Positions 1 through 8,692 of a stretch of DNA of 52,143 nt are shown here, in pieces. The translations under genes and the position numbers were made by a program. The notes under the pieces are model-generated. The model had not been told where the DNA came from and made no database searches. It saw only the letters and a program-made list of their open reading frames with translations. Every line of letters starts with the position of its first letter. Position 1 is the first letter of the stretch. The stretch spans positions 1 through 52,143 of the forward strand of contig JAMPDA010000010.1 in NCBI GenBank assembly GCA_023665905.1. The letters run 5' to 3'. The stretch comes from Roseburia sp. GTDB taxonomy: Bacteria; Bacillota; Clostridia; Christensenellales; Pumilibacteraceae.

Positions 1-120
1 CACCTTTCACCTTTTCACTTTTCCTTATTACTTCTTCACTTCGCGCGCGTCGCGGTGCGCGGCAAAGCCGCCTATCGACGTTGTTTCTTTGCGAAGCGAC
101 GCCGATATTTTTTACGGATT
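1..120. repeat. Dispersed intergenic repeat remnant
   Basis: No gene is seen in this leading stretch. Positions 8-41 carry a pyrimidine-rich motif (CACCTTTTCACTTTTCC followed by an ATT..TCTTCACT end) that recurs at 35655-35688 and 35968-36000. The short palindrome GCGCGGCAAAGCCGC at about 58-72 also recurs near 35401-35415. So the window opens inside or just after a member of the same intergenic repeat family that forms the 35.2-36.0 kb array. Confidence 0.6.
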
Positions 121-133
121 TAAGCCTTGATTT

Positions 134-160
134 TTGTTGACTTTTTTTGTCGGATATAAT
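134..160 (+). promoter_or_regulatory. Promoter of the surface protein gene
   Basis: A perfect TATAAT lies at 155-160. The best-spaced -35 is TTGTTG at 134-139 (15 bp). A better TTGACT at 137-142 leaves only 12 bp, so the -35 is uncertain. The leader to the ATG at 233 would be about 66 nt and ends in a strong ribosome site (AGGAGG, about 219-224). Confidence 0.5.
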
Positions 161-516
161 AAATTAATACGGTCGAGGGTGTCTGTTTAAAACGAGCGCC
201 CGCGCGGAGTGACAGCGTAGGAGGAAGTGTATATGGTCGATAAAAACGAAAAAACAACGTCGGCGGTCGCCACGAGCCGACGCATAAGAAGTCGCGGCAT
301 AGCGGCGGTCGTTGCGATTTTGGCAACGGCGCTACTGTGCGCTGTGTTGCTTGCTCTGCCGCAAAGATCAAACGGCGCGAGCGCGGAAACGCGCGACGGT
401 TCGCCCGATACGTGCTTTGCGGAAAGTCCCGATCATAGCGGCGCCACAGAGATAACCGCGGCAACGACCACGCTTTCCGCAGGAGACTATTATTTGAACG
501 GCGACGTTTTGCTGAC

Positions 517-526
517 GGGGGGGGGG
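517..526 (+). repeat. Homopolymeric G10 tract inside a coding region
   Basis: Ten consecutive G are followed by T at 527. Nine G keep the downstream frame open; ten G lead to a stop within four codons. Such tracts mutate by slipped-strand pairing and act as ON/OFF switches of surface proteins in several bacteria, including the chlamydial pmp genes. A sequencing length error is the alternative. Confidence 0.8.
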
Positions 527-2240
527 TATAACAATTAGCGGCGATTCCGAAGTGCGGATCTGCCTTAACGGACATATCCTCAAAAGCAATGGGTCGTCGC
601 GGGTCATATCGATGAACAACAACTCCGTGCTCAAGCTGTACGACTGCAATTCGTCCGACTGCTCGCACAGATACACGAAAAACGCCGACGGCTTGTTCGT
701 GTTTGACGACAACCTTTCGGCGCAGGAAACGGACGGCGTTATCGTCGGCGGAGTTATCACGGGCGGCAATTCGCAGACCGGCAATCACGGCGGCGGCGTT
801 TATGTAAGCACAAGAAGCAAGTTTTATATGTACGGCGGCACGATAAGCGGCAATACATCGATGAGGCACGGCGGCGCGGTCTTTTCCGATGCCGCTAACG
901 CAACGCAGAAATCGGAAACATATCTCTACGGCGGCAAGCTGTGCGGCAACGTCGCTACGGAAAACGGCGGCGGAATTTACGTCACCGCAAACGCCGTGTG
1001 CGAAATGTTCGACGGATTTACTATTTCGGACAACACGTGTAAGGGCTCGCATAACGGCGGCGGAGTTTTTGTCAATATTAGTGCGCGGTTCGATATGTCC
1101 GGCGGCACGATTTCTAACAACCGCGCTACGCAATACGGCGGCGGCGTATACGTGGACGGCGGAACATTTGAAATGAGCGGCGGTACGATAGAGCATTGCA
1201 GCGCTCACAGAGGCGGCGGCGTGTATATGTCGGGCAATGTGACTATCGGTAATGCCGAGATATCAAATAATACTTCTGCCAATCACGGTGGCGGAATATA
1301 CGTCAACAACGGTTCGCTCGTTATCGACGGCGGAACGGTAAGCTCTAACGTGTCGGGTACGTACGGCGGCGGAATGTTTGTGACTGCCGGCTGTTCGGTG
1401 ACGGTGCGCGGCGAGGCGCAGATATCCGGCAACACTGCCGTTACGGGCGGCGCGGCATACATTCATCAAAATGCCACTATGCAAATGGAAGGCGGCGCTA
1501 TCTCGTCGAACAGGGCGAGCGGCAACGGCGGCGGCGTATTCCTCAATATAGAGACAGGGAATTTCGGCAGGCTCGTAATGACGGACGGAAACATCACCGG
1601 CAATCGCGCCAACTGCGGCGGCGGTGTGTACGTGGCGGCGGACAGCTCTGCGAACGCCGTTCTTGAGATGAGCGGCGGCAGCATTAAGAACAACGAAGCG
1701 GTCGCCACACCGGGCTTGGATAACGCGGATAACCCGATTATTCTAAATCCTTTCGGCGGCGGAGTTTATGCGTACGGCACCGTAAAGCTTTCGGGCGCGG
1801 CGGATATCACGGGCAATAATCGTTATCCGACCGTTCCCGACGATCCCGACACGCTCGATCCGCTCGACGCAAGAGCCGATAATCTGTACTTGGCTAACGA
1901 CAATCGCATAGAAATAGCCGGCAAGCTCGCAAACGCGGACGACACCGCTGTTGCAAGCATAGGTGTGGGCGCGGCAGGCGCAGTGGCGGACAGCGTGTTT
2001 ACGAGCGGCTATTCGGCGCACAATACCGGCAATGTCGCTACATATTTTACGTCCGACGACAGGACATATTTGATAGAGAATACAACGGACGGCGCCGATA
2101 TCGACGGTGTGTTTAAGGCATGCGTGCACTCCGGAACGACGGTTACGGGCACGCCCGACGTCGCCACATGCACGCAGAACGGCGCGGAGAATTATTCCTG
2201 CACGTACTGCGGCGCGCAGTGGAGCACGCCCGTTCCCATG

Positions 2241-2498
2241 CTCGGTCACTCGTTCACGACATATACACCCAATAACAACGCCACATGTACGGCTAATGCG
2301 ACGGAAACGGCGCACTGCGCGCACAGCGGCTGCACTGAAACGGATACGCGCGAGATAGCGGACAGCAAACTCGGTCACTCGTTCACGACGTATACGTCAA
2401 ATAACAACGCCACGTGCACGGCTAATGCGACGGAAACGGCGCATTGCGCGCACAGCGGCTGCACTGAAACGGACACGCGCGAGATAGCGGACAGCAAG
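2241..2498 (+). repeat. Two 129-bp tandem repeats (43 codons each)
   Basis: Near-identical units occupy 2241-2369 and 2370-2498, with a third diverged unit starting at 2499. Each encodes a block starting LGHSFTTY and ending in ETDTREIADSK, with three cysteines. The low divergence points to recent duplication within the membrane-proximal stalk of the surface protein. Confidence 0.85.
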
Positions 2499-2740
2499 CT
2501 CGAACACACGTACGGCGAATATGTTGTCGTAAAAGAGCCGACGCTCGAGGCGGCGGGCGAGGAGCAGGCGACGTGCTCCGTGTGCGGCGACGTCAAGTCG
2601 CGCGTTGTGCCGGCGCTCACTCAAGCGGCGTCGCAGAAAAAGCGCAATCTGCTGTGGCTGTACATACTTATAACATTGCTCGCCGCGGCGATAGCCGTTT
2701 TTATCGCGGTGTTTATAGCGCGCAAGAAAAAGCGTAAATA

Positions 2741-2821
2741 AATTAGGTATTATACCCCAGGGCAAGCCCTGGAGCACCATACGGGTGTTCCGCCGCAAGC
2801 GGCGGGGTATTACACCTAATT
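2741..2821. repeat. Palindromic element with potential four-way (cloverleaf) fold
   Basis: It begins at the last base of the surface-gene stop codon. Outer arms 2741-2758 and 2804-2821 are inverted repeats of 18 bp with about three mismatches. Three hairpins sit inside: 2757-2772 (CCAGGGC/GCCCTGG), about 2773-2789 (AGCACC/GGTGTT) and 2790-2805 (CCGCCGC/GCGGCGG). It lacks a T run, so it is more like a REP/MITE-type element than a plain terminator. Confidence 0.65.
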
Positions 2822-2890
2822 TGTCTTCGTTGCAAATTTGCCATTGCAAGCAAGCAAATTTGCTCCTCGAATAACAGGAGTTTTCGCAAC

Positions 2891-2925
2891 AAAAAAATAC
2901 GCCGCACAGCGTCGGCGTATTTTTT
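2891..2925. terminator. Bidirectional terminator between convergent genes
   Basis: A hairpin with stem ATACGCCG/CGGCGTAT is flanked by A7 on the left and T6 on the right. It can stop transcription of the surface gene (plus) and of the aldo/keto reductase (minus), whose stop codon lies just beyond it. Confidence 0.85.
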
Positions 2926-2931
2926 GTGCTA

Positions 2932-3837
2932 TTAATTATTACTCGACAGTTCGGCTATCTTGTACCACTCGTAGTTAGTCATGGGAACGTCGCAGCAGTC
3001 TTTGTACGCCGCAAGGCGCGTGTCGAGCGTAGTGCCGACGATAGCCTGCATGTCCGACGGGTGCTTGAGTATCCAAGCCACCGCCGCCGACTCGCGCGTC
3101 ACGCCGTATTTTTGCGCCATGCCGTCGAGCAGTGCGAGTAGCGAAAAATATTTCTTTTGCGCCGTTTGCGTGGTGAACGCGCCCGAATAGAAGTAGCCCG
3201 TTTCGTCGGTGAACGAGCATTGCATAGTGCCGTACGTCTGCACGGCGATCATTCTGTCGCGGCAGAAAGTAAACGTGTCGGCTTCGGGCGAACGGTCGGA
3301 GCGGAGCGCACGGGCGTGCGTAAGCCCTATCGGCATTTGATTGACGCACAGCTTTTGGTTGATATAACGTTGCAAGTATTCGATCTGCCGCGCCGAGTGA
3401 TCGCACACGCCGAATGCGCGCACCTTGCCCGATTTTTCGAGCTCGTCGAAAGCGCGCGCGATCTCCTGCGGATGGGCGAGCTCGTCGAAGCAGTGCAGTA
3501 TAAGTATGTCGATACGGTCGGTGCAAAGCCGCGACAGCGAGCCGTTGACGGCGTTTATTATGCTGTCGTAGCTTAGCTCGCGCATTTCGCCGCGCAGGCC
3601 GCATTTTGTCTGCAACACCGTTTTGTTTCTGAGGGAGGGCGAATTTTTAAACAGCGCGCCGAACATGCGCTCGCACGCGCCGCCGCCGTACACGTCGGCG
3701 TGGTCGAACGTGTTTATGCCTATTTCGAGCGCAGTATTGACGAGCCGTTCGATATTGGCGAGCGGCTTGTCGGCAATGCGCATAGCGCCGAGCGCGAGCC
3801 GGCTCACCTTTATTCCGCCGATTTCCCTATATTTCAT
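2932..3837 (-). CDS. Aldo/keto reductase (YdhF-like)
   Basis: A 301-residue NAD(P)H-dependent oxidoreductase with a TIM-barrel fold; the substrate cannot be told from sequence. The family tetrad is complete: Asp45 and Tyr50 in FDHADVYGG, Lys78 in LQTKCG and His115 in ILHC. The closest style is the YdhF/COG4989 group (FDHADVYG near residue 45). It is a single gene facing the surface-protein gene, with a shared terminator. There is no Shine-Dalgarno; instead a consensus promoter ends six bases before the ATG, so the message is probably leaderless. The MKYREIGG start fits the family N-terminus, so a wrong start is unlikely. Confidence 0.9.
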   Translation of the reverse strand: MKYREIGGIKVSRLALGAMRIADKPLANIERLVNTALEIGINTFDHADVYGGGACERMFGALFKNSPSLRNKTVLQTKCGLRGEMRELSYDSIINAVNGSLSRLCTDRIDILILHCFDELAHPQEIARAFDELEKSGKVRAFGVCDHSARQIEYLQRYINQKLCVNQMPIGLTHARALRSDRSPEADTFTFCRDRMIAVQTYGTMQCSFTDETGYFYSGAFTTQTAQKKYFSLLALLDGMAQKYGVTRESAAVAWILKHPSDMQAIVGTTLDTRLAAYKDCCDVPMTNYEWYKIAELSSNN

Positions 3838-3843
3838 GATAAG

Positions 3844-3872
3844 ATTATATCATGCCTACGCGCAAAAAGCAA
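3844..3872 (-). promoter_or_regulatory. Promoter of the aldo/keto reductase, leaderless
   Basis: On the minus strand TTGCTT (3872-3867), 17 bp and TATAAT (3849-3844), preceded by TGA (an extended -10). The expected transcription start falls at about 3837, which is the A of the ATG. Confidence 0.75.
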
Positions 3873-3923
3873 TAGTGTCGGCAAAATTCGTTGTGCGACG
3901 ACGCGCTTGCGTTACGCCTATGC

Positions 3924-3952
3924 TTGACAAACCGCGCCAAATAAGGCATAAT
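3924..3952 (+). promoter_or_regulatory. Promoter of adhE
   Basis: TTGACA (3924-3929), 17 bp and CATAAT (3947-3952). The leader is about 30 nt and carries GGAGG seven bases before the ATG at 3991. I see no Rex-type palindrome in the short upstream region. Confidence 0.8.
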
Positions 3953-3990
3953 ATTAAATGTAATCTCGTAAATGCAATTTTGGAGGTAAT

Positions 3991-6591
3991 ATGGACGGTT
4001 TGATAGTTCAAGACGAGCAGTCGCTGAGCGAGCTGATAAAGCGAGTGCGCGCCGCTCAAAACGTATACGCTACGTATACGCAGGAACAGGTCGATAAGAT
4101 ATTCTTGGCGGCGGCGTCCGCCGCAAACAGGGCGCGTCTCGATCTTGCCGAAATGGCGGTCAAGGAAACCGGCATGGGCATCGTCGAGGACAAGGTCATC
4201 AAAAACAACTACGCTTCCGAATATATTTACAACGCTTATCGCGACGTAAAAACATGCGACGTGATCGAAAGCGACGAAGCTTTCGGCACGGAAGTGTGGG
4301 CGGAGCCCGTCGGCGTTATCGCCGCTATCGTTCCCACGACCAATCCGACGTCCACGGCGATCTTCAAGGCGCTTTTGGCGCTCAAAACGCGCAACGGGCT
4401 TATTTTTTCGCCGCATCCGCGCGCAAAAAACTGCACCGTGGAAGCCGCGAGGATAGTGCTCGACGCCGCGGTCAAGGCAGGCGCGCCCAAAGATATAATC
4501 GGCTGGATAGACGTGCCGAGCGTTGCGCTTTCGGCGGCTGTCATGAGTAGCAGCGATCTCATACTCGCTACGGGCGGACCGGGCATGGTCAAGGCGGCGT
4601 ACAGCTCCGGCAAGCCGGCTGTCGGTGTCGGCCCGGGCAACACTCCCGTCATAATCGATTCGTCGGCGGACATAGAACTCGCCGCGTCGAGCGTGCTGCA
4701 CAGCAAGTCTTTCGACAACGGCATGATATGCGCGTCCGAGCAGTCCACTATTGTTTTAAAAGACGTTTACGACGCGTTCAAAAAGGAGTTAGAGTATCGC
4801 GGCGCGTACTTCTTGGACGCCGAACAGATAGACAAGGTCAGAGCCACAATACTCATCAACGGCTCCGTCAATGCGAAGATAGTCGGACAAAGCGCCGCCG
4901 CTATCGCGCGGCTGTGCGGCTTTGAAGTGCCGGAGAGCGCGCGCATACTCGTCGGCGAGGTGGAGTCCGTCGAGCCGAGCGAGCCGTTTGCGCACGAAAA
5001 GCTTTCGCCGGTGCTCGCAATGTACAAGGCGGACAGCTTTGACGATGCGCTCAAAAAAGCCGCGCGCCTCGTCGCCGACGGCGGCTACGGCCACACTTCC
5101 GTCATTTATGCGGACGAGCGCGCCGCACAGGACAAGATACGCACGTTCGCCGACGCAATGAAGACGTGCCGAATACTTTTGAACACGCCTGCGGCGCAGG
5201 GCGGCATAGGGGATATCTACAACTTCAAGCTTCTCCCGTCGCTCACGCTCGGTTGCGGCTCTTGGGGCGGTAATTCGGTCAGCGAAAACGTTTCCGTCAA
5301 ACATCTTTTAAACTATAAAACCGTGGCAAAAAGGAGAGAGAATATGTTGTGGTTCCGCGCGCCGGAAAAGGTGTACTTCAAAAAAGGCTGTCTGCCGGTC
5401 GCCCTCGCTGAGCTCAAGGACATGGGCAAGAAACGCGTGTTCATAGTGACCGATGAGTTCTTGTTCAAGAGCGGCTTTTCCAAGCTCGTGTCCGACCGCC
5501 TCAACGAGATGGGGATAGTAAACACCACTTTCTCCGACGTTCAGCCCGACCCGACGCTCGCTTCGGCGCAAAAGGGCGCGGAAGCGATGCGCTCGTTCGA
5601 GCCCGACGCCATCGTCGCGCTCGGCGGCGGCAGTGCGCTCGACGCCGGCAAGATAATGTGGGTGCTTTACGAGCATCCCGACGTGGACTTTACGGACATG
5701 GCAATGCGCTTTATGGATATAAGAAAGCGCGTTTATCACTTCCCGAAGATGGGCGAAAAGGCGTATTTCGTCGCCGTCGCCACCACCGCCGGAACGGGCT
5801 CCGAGGTCACGCCGTTCGCGGTAATCACCGATCAGGAAACGGGACTTAAATACCCGATCGCCGATTACGAGCTCCTGCCCAAGATGGCCATATGCGATCC
5901 CGACCTCATGATGAGCATACCCAAAGGACTTACCGCCAACTCCGGCTACGACGCCATGGTGCACGCGCTCGAGGCGATAGCGTCCGTCATGGCTACCGAC
6001 TTTACCGATGGTTTAGCTAAGGAAGCGATAAAAATAATTTTCGACTATCTGCCTACGGCGTACTCCAACGGCTCCGATGTTACGGCGCGCGCCGAAATGG
6101 CTTACGCCGCGACAATGGCGGGAATGGCGTTTGCAAACGCGTTCCTCGGCGTGTGTCACTCCATGGCGCACAAGCTCGGCTCGTATCACCACCTGCCGCA
6201 CGGAATGGCAAACGCTTTGCTTTTGCCTTACGTCATGCGCTTTAACGCGTCGCAGGCGCCCAACAAGATGGGAACTTTCCCTCAGTACGATCACCCCGTG
6301 TGTCTGCGCCGCTATGCGGAGATCGCGGAAATGCTCGGGCTCAAGGGCAAGACCGACGAGGAAAAGCTCGACAAGTTGCTCGTCAAGCTCGCAGAACTTC
6401 GCAAAGCCGTCGGGCTCCCCGACAGTATAAAAGACGCGGGCGTGCCCGAAGACAAGTTCTTGGAGCAGCTCGACAGCATGAGCCGCGACGCCTTCGACGA
6501 TCAATGCACGGGCGCAAATCCCCGTTATCCGTTGATAGCGGAGATAAAGCAGCTCTATCTCGACGCCTATTACGGAAAGGAGAGTAAATAG
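3991..6591 (+). CDS. adhE: Bifunctional acetaldehyde-CoA / alcohol dehydrogenase
   Basis: Reduces acetyl-CoA through acetaldehyde to ethanol with two NADH, the main redox outlet of fermenting bacteria. It has 866 residues, the usual length. An aldehyde dehydrogenase domain (about 1-440) carries the catalytic Cys247 in NGMICASEQS. A linker then leads to an iron-type alcohol dehydrogenase domain (about 455-866) with GGGSALDAGK and TAGTGSEVTPFAV for NAD binding, and the metal histidines in MVHALEA and GVCHSMAHKLGSYHHLPHG. Members form spirosome filaments. The start follows TTGGAGGTAAT. A kinase gene begins two bases after the stop and is probably cotranscribed. Confidence 0.96.
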   Translation: MDGLIVQDEQSLSELIKRVRAAQNVYATYTQEQVDKIFLAAASAANRARLDLAEMAVKETGMGIVEDKVIKNNYASEYIYNAYRDVKTCDVIESDEAFGTEVWAEPVGVIAAIVPTTNPTSTAIFKALLALKTRNGLIFSPHPRAKNCTVEAARIVLDAAVKAGAPKDIIGWIDVPSVALSAAVMSSSDLILATGGPGMVKAAYSSGKPAVGVGPGNTPVIIDSSADIELAASSVLHSKSFDNGMICASEQSTIVLKDVYDAFKKELEYRGAYFLDAEQIDKVRATILINGSVNAKIVGQSAAAIARLCGFEVPESARILVGEVESVEPSEPFAHEKLSPVLAMYKADSFDDALKKAARLVADGGYGHTSVIYADERAAQDKIRTFADAMKTCRILLNTPAAQGGIGDIYNFKLLPSLTLGCGSWGGNSVSENVSVKHLLNYKTVAKRRENMLWFRAPEKVYFKKGCLPVALAELKDMGKKRVFIVTDEFLFKSGFSKLVSDRLNEMGIVNTTFSDVQPDPTLASAQKGAEAMRSFEPDAIVALGGGSALDAGKIMWVLYEHPDVDFTDMAMRFMDIRKRVYHFPKMGEKAYFVAVATTAGTGSEVTPFAVITDQETGLKYPIADYELLPKMAICDPDLMMSIPKGLTANSGYDAMVHALEAIASVMATDFTDGLAKEAIKIIFDYLPTAYSNGSDVTARAEMAYAATMAGMAFANAFLGVCHSMAHKLGSYHHLPHGMANALLLPYVMRFNASQAPNKMGTFPQYDHPVCLRRYAEIAEMLGLKGKTDEEKLDKLLVKLAELRKAVGLPDSIKDAGVPEDKFLEQLDSMSRDAFDDQCTGANPRYPLIAEIKQLYLDAYYGKESK

Positions 6592-6592
6592 T

Positions 6593-7342
6593 ATGTCGCT
6601 CAACGAAATAGCAAAAAGACCGAACAAGACCATTTATCGCGACGGAAAGCTTTGCTACAAAGTGTTTTCGCCCGATTACTGCAAGTCGGATATATTCAAC
6701 GAGGCGCTCAACCAGACGCGCGTCGAAGAAACAGGGCTCTTTATCCCCAAAGTGCACGAGGTCAAAAAGCTCGACGACGGACGGCTCGCCATAGTCATGG
6801 ACTACGTGGAAGGCAAGTCGCTTTCGGCGCTGTTCAAGGAAAACCCGACAAAGCGCGCCGAGTATCTCAAGCGCTTTATAGATATCCAGCTTTCCATGCA
6901 CGCGCTCACCGCTCCCAATCTCAATAAGCAGCGCGACAAGTTCAGCATGAAGATAGAAAGATCCGGACTCGACGCCACGACGCGTTACGAGCTGCATGTT
7001 CGGCTCGACTCCATGCCAAAGCACAACAAGCTCTGCCACGGCGATTTCAACCCGTCCAACGTCATAATAACCGACGACGACCGCGCGTGCATAATCGACT
7101 GGTCGCACGCCACGATAGGCAACGCGTCGGCGGACACGGCGCGCACATACCTGCTCTTTAAGCTCGCAGGCGACGATAAGACGGCGGAAGATTACATGAC
7201 GCTGTTCTGCGCGGCGTCGGATACGGCGCGGCAGTACGTCGATCAGTGGTTGCCCATAGTCGCCGCGTCGCAAATGGTAAAGGGCAAGCCCGACGAGCGC
7301 GATATGCTCGCAAAATGGGTGGACGTCTGCCAGTACGAGTAA
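6593..7342 (+). CDS. APH-family small-molecule phosphotransferase
   Basis: A 249-residue kinase of the aminoglycoside phosphotransferase/choline kinase fold. It shows the catalytic loop HGDFNPSN (about residues 148-155) and the metal-binding Asp in IDWSHA. The N-terminal lobe has YKVFSP and VMDYVEGKSL, the hinge region. The substrate is unknown: family members phosphorylate aminoglycosides, choline, sugars or fructosamines, and nothing here singles one out. GGAAAGGAG precedes the ATG and the gene follows adhE by one base after the stop, so it shares its message. Calling it a resistance gene would be unsafe. Confidence 0.8.
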   Translation: MSLNEIAKRPNKTIYRDGKLCYKVFSPDYCKSDIFNEALNQTRVEETGLFIPKVHEVKKLDDGRLAIVMDYVEGKSLSALFKENPTKRAEYLKRFIDIQLSMHALTAPNLNKQRDKFSMKIERSGLDATTRYELHVRLDSMPKHNKLCHGDFNPSNVIITDDDRACIIDWSHATIGNASADTARTYLLFKLAGDDKTAEDYMTLFCAASDTARQYVDQWLPIVAASQMVKGKPDERDMLAKWVDVCQYE

Positions 7343-7423
7343 TAATGTAAAGCGTAGAAACAACCTGAAACTGAATATCCGAAACAAGAATAAATAAATA
7401 CGCAAATGTCAATAATTCGGCGG

Positions 7424-7817
7424 TATGAAAAAACTTTGTACCGCCGTTTTTTTATTACTCGTCGGAATAGTGCTTACGGCGATCTTCTTCAGTCCGCTCA
7501 CCGCCGTCGGCGAGCCGTATATATACGTGGACAACGCCGCCGTGCGCCGCGTGGACGGGCTTTGCTATGCGAGCGGCGACATCGTGCGCGTGGACTTTTC
7601 GGGCGACGAGGACGATATGTACGCCGCGCTCGAGCGTATCGGCGCGGAAACGGTCAAGACGGCGCACGCAGGCGGCACGCTCATAGTGTACGCGTACAGC
7701 GCAAGGGTGTGTAGCGGCTCCGAAACGACGGAAAACGGCGAAAGCTACAACGTGATGGCGGCGTACAGCGACGGAAAGGTGTCGATAGGCACGCCCGTGC
7801 TGTCCGGCAGCTATTGA
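7424..7817 (+). CDS. Exported hypothetical protein
   Basis: About 130 residues, starting MKKLCTAVFLLLVGIVL at ATG 7425 after a weak GGCGG. The N-terminal hydrophobic helix (about residues 5-25) is a signal peptide or membrane anchor. The rest is a soluble outer domain with an IYVDNAAVRRV segment and one later cysteine. I do not recognise a family; a YwmB-like exported protein is a loose thought from its place before an M23 peptidase, not something the sequence shows. Its stop codon overlaps the -35 box of the next gene. Confidence 0.6.
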
Positions 7818-7842
7818 CATATAAAAGACAAAATAATTTTAT
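7814..7842 (+). promoter_or_regulatory. Promoter of the M23 peptidase gene
   Basis: TTGACA (7814-7819) overlaps the upstream stop codon. The box at 17 bp is TTTTAT (7837-7842), a weak -10; TATTAT at 7840-7845 is better but 20 bp away. GGAGG at about 7889-7893 serves the ATG at 7902. Confidence 0.45.
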
Positions 7843-7901
7843 TATCGAGTGTATAAGCGATAACATATTGGCAATAATCAGGTGTACGGAGGAAAGAAAC
7901 C

Positions 7902-8510
7902 ATGAAAACCTATCAGTCGAGCACAAAGGACAAGAAGAAAAACTTTTTCAAAAGACATTGGCACGTATTCGTAGTCGCGGCGTCCGTTTTGGTGATCGCC
8001 GCCGTCATTACACTGTCGGTAGTGCTGTCTATGCCCGATTCCAAGCCCGTCGATGAAACTATCGTCGATCCTCCGGCGATCGACGTGAACAACGACCCTG
8101 CGGTCATGATGCCCGTCAAGGGCGCGACCGTCGGCATGGAGTATGCCGTCGATAAGCTTGTGGAATGGGAAACGCTCAAGGTGTGGAAAGTCCACCCGGG
8201 AACGGATTTTGTAGGCGAAGGCGACGTTCTGGCGATAATGGACGGGACGGTGACGGACGTGGAACGCACTACGCTCGACGGAAACGTCGTAACGATATCG
8301 CACGATGACGGATACGTATCGGTGTACAAGTCGCTCGGCAACGACATTGCGGTAAATGTAGGCGACAAAGTAAAGGCAGGCGACAGGCTCGGCGTGACAT
8401 CTACGAGCATGATGTCCGAGCTGGATACCGGCGCACACCTTCACTTGGAGCTTAAGAAGAACGGAAAATACGTCGATCCGTTCACTGTGTTGCCGACCGA
8501 AGATAAATAG
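7902..8510 (+). CDS. Membrane-anchored M23 zinc peptidase (SpoIIQ-like)
   Basis: A 202-residue envelope protein: short basic cytoplasmic tail, one membrane helix (about residues 22-44), then an outer LytM/M23 domain (about 68-195). All zinc and catalytic positions are present: His98 and Asp102 in HPGTDF, and His179/His181 in HLHLEL. An active DD- or glycyl-endopeptidase on peptidoglycan is therefore possible. Size and layout match clostridial SpoIIQ, which joins the forespore-mother cell channel, but the usual spoIID/spoIIID neighbours are absent. A general cell-wall hydrolase or regulator is the alternative. Confidence 0.8.
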   Translation: MKTYQSSTKDKKKNFFKRHWHVFVVAASVLVIAAVITLSVVLSMPDSKPVDETIVDPPAIDVNNDPAVMMPVKGATVGMEYAVDKLVEWETLKVWKVHPGTDFVGEGDVLAIMDGTVTDVERTTLDGNVVTISHDDGYVSVYKSLGNDIAVNVGDKVKAGDRLGVTSTSMMSELDTGAHLHLELKKNGKYVDPFTVLPTEDK

Positions 8511-8587
8511 TTTTTCCGCCGTAACAGCCGTATGCACGCATGCGGCTTTACATATAAATTCGGATTTTCGGCAGTGTTAAAAAACAC

Positions 8588-8616
8588 TTGATATCCGTAA
8601 GAATAAGTGATATAAT
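8588..8616 (+). promoter_or_regulatory. Promoter of the zinc-type dehydrogenase
   Basis: TTGATA (8588-8593), 17 bp and TATAAT (8611-8616) preceded by TGA. This rules out a start upstream of 8620 for the next gene. Confidence 0.8.
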
Positions 8617-8692
8617 ATGCGTAAGCAGTCGCGGTGCGCCAACGGTCGTAAAAGGCGAACGCAAATTTCAGAAGGCGACTGCCTATGTTTTT

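Larger units (their letters stand above)
233..2741 (+). pseudogene. Pmp-like GG-repeat surface protein, frame broken at a G10 tract (phase-variable or decayed)
   Basis: A cell-surface beta-helix protein of unknown ligand. It starts at ATG 233, eight bases after AGGAGG; a GTG at 227 is less well placed. The N-terminus is basic with a hydrophobic signal segment (about residues 20-43). Ten G at 517-526 put the reading frame into a TAG at 536-538. With nine G the frame runs on to 2741, giving about 835 residues. The body has about twelve GGG-V/I/M/A-Y/F motifs alternating with SGN/SNN motifs, as in chlamydial Pmp and other right-handed parallel beta-helix proteins. Next come CxxC-containing 43-residue repeats, then one membrane helix and a KKKRK tail, so the protein should sit on the outer face of the membrane. 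The frame downstream of the tract is intact for 730 codons, which argues for phase variation or an assembly slip over old decay. Confidence 0.75.

Noticed and set aside
120..1208. A 362-codon minus-strand frame at the start of the window
   Set aside because: It is the Ala/Arg-rich shadow of the GG-repeat gene and has no start signals.
780..1800. Regularly spaced GGCGGCGG motifs that might suggest a CRISPR or satellite array
   Set aside because: The spacing is variable and the motif encodes the GGG repeat of the surface protein; no constant repeat or spacer pattern exists.
3838..3990. A Rex redox operator before adhE
   Set aside because: No TTGTGA-N6-TCACAA-like palindrome is seen near the promoter.
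6593..7342. Aminoglycoside resistance gene
   Set aside because: Only the general APH fold motifs are present; the adhE operon context does not suggest resistance.
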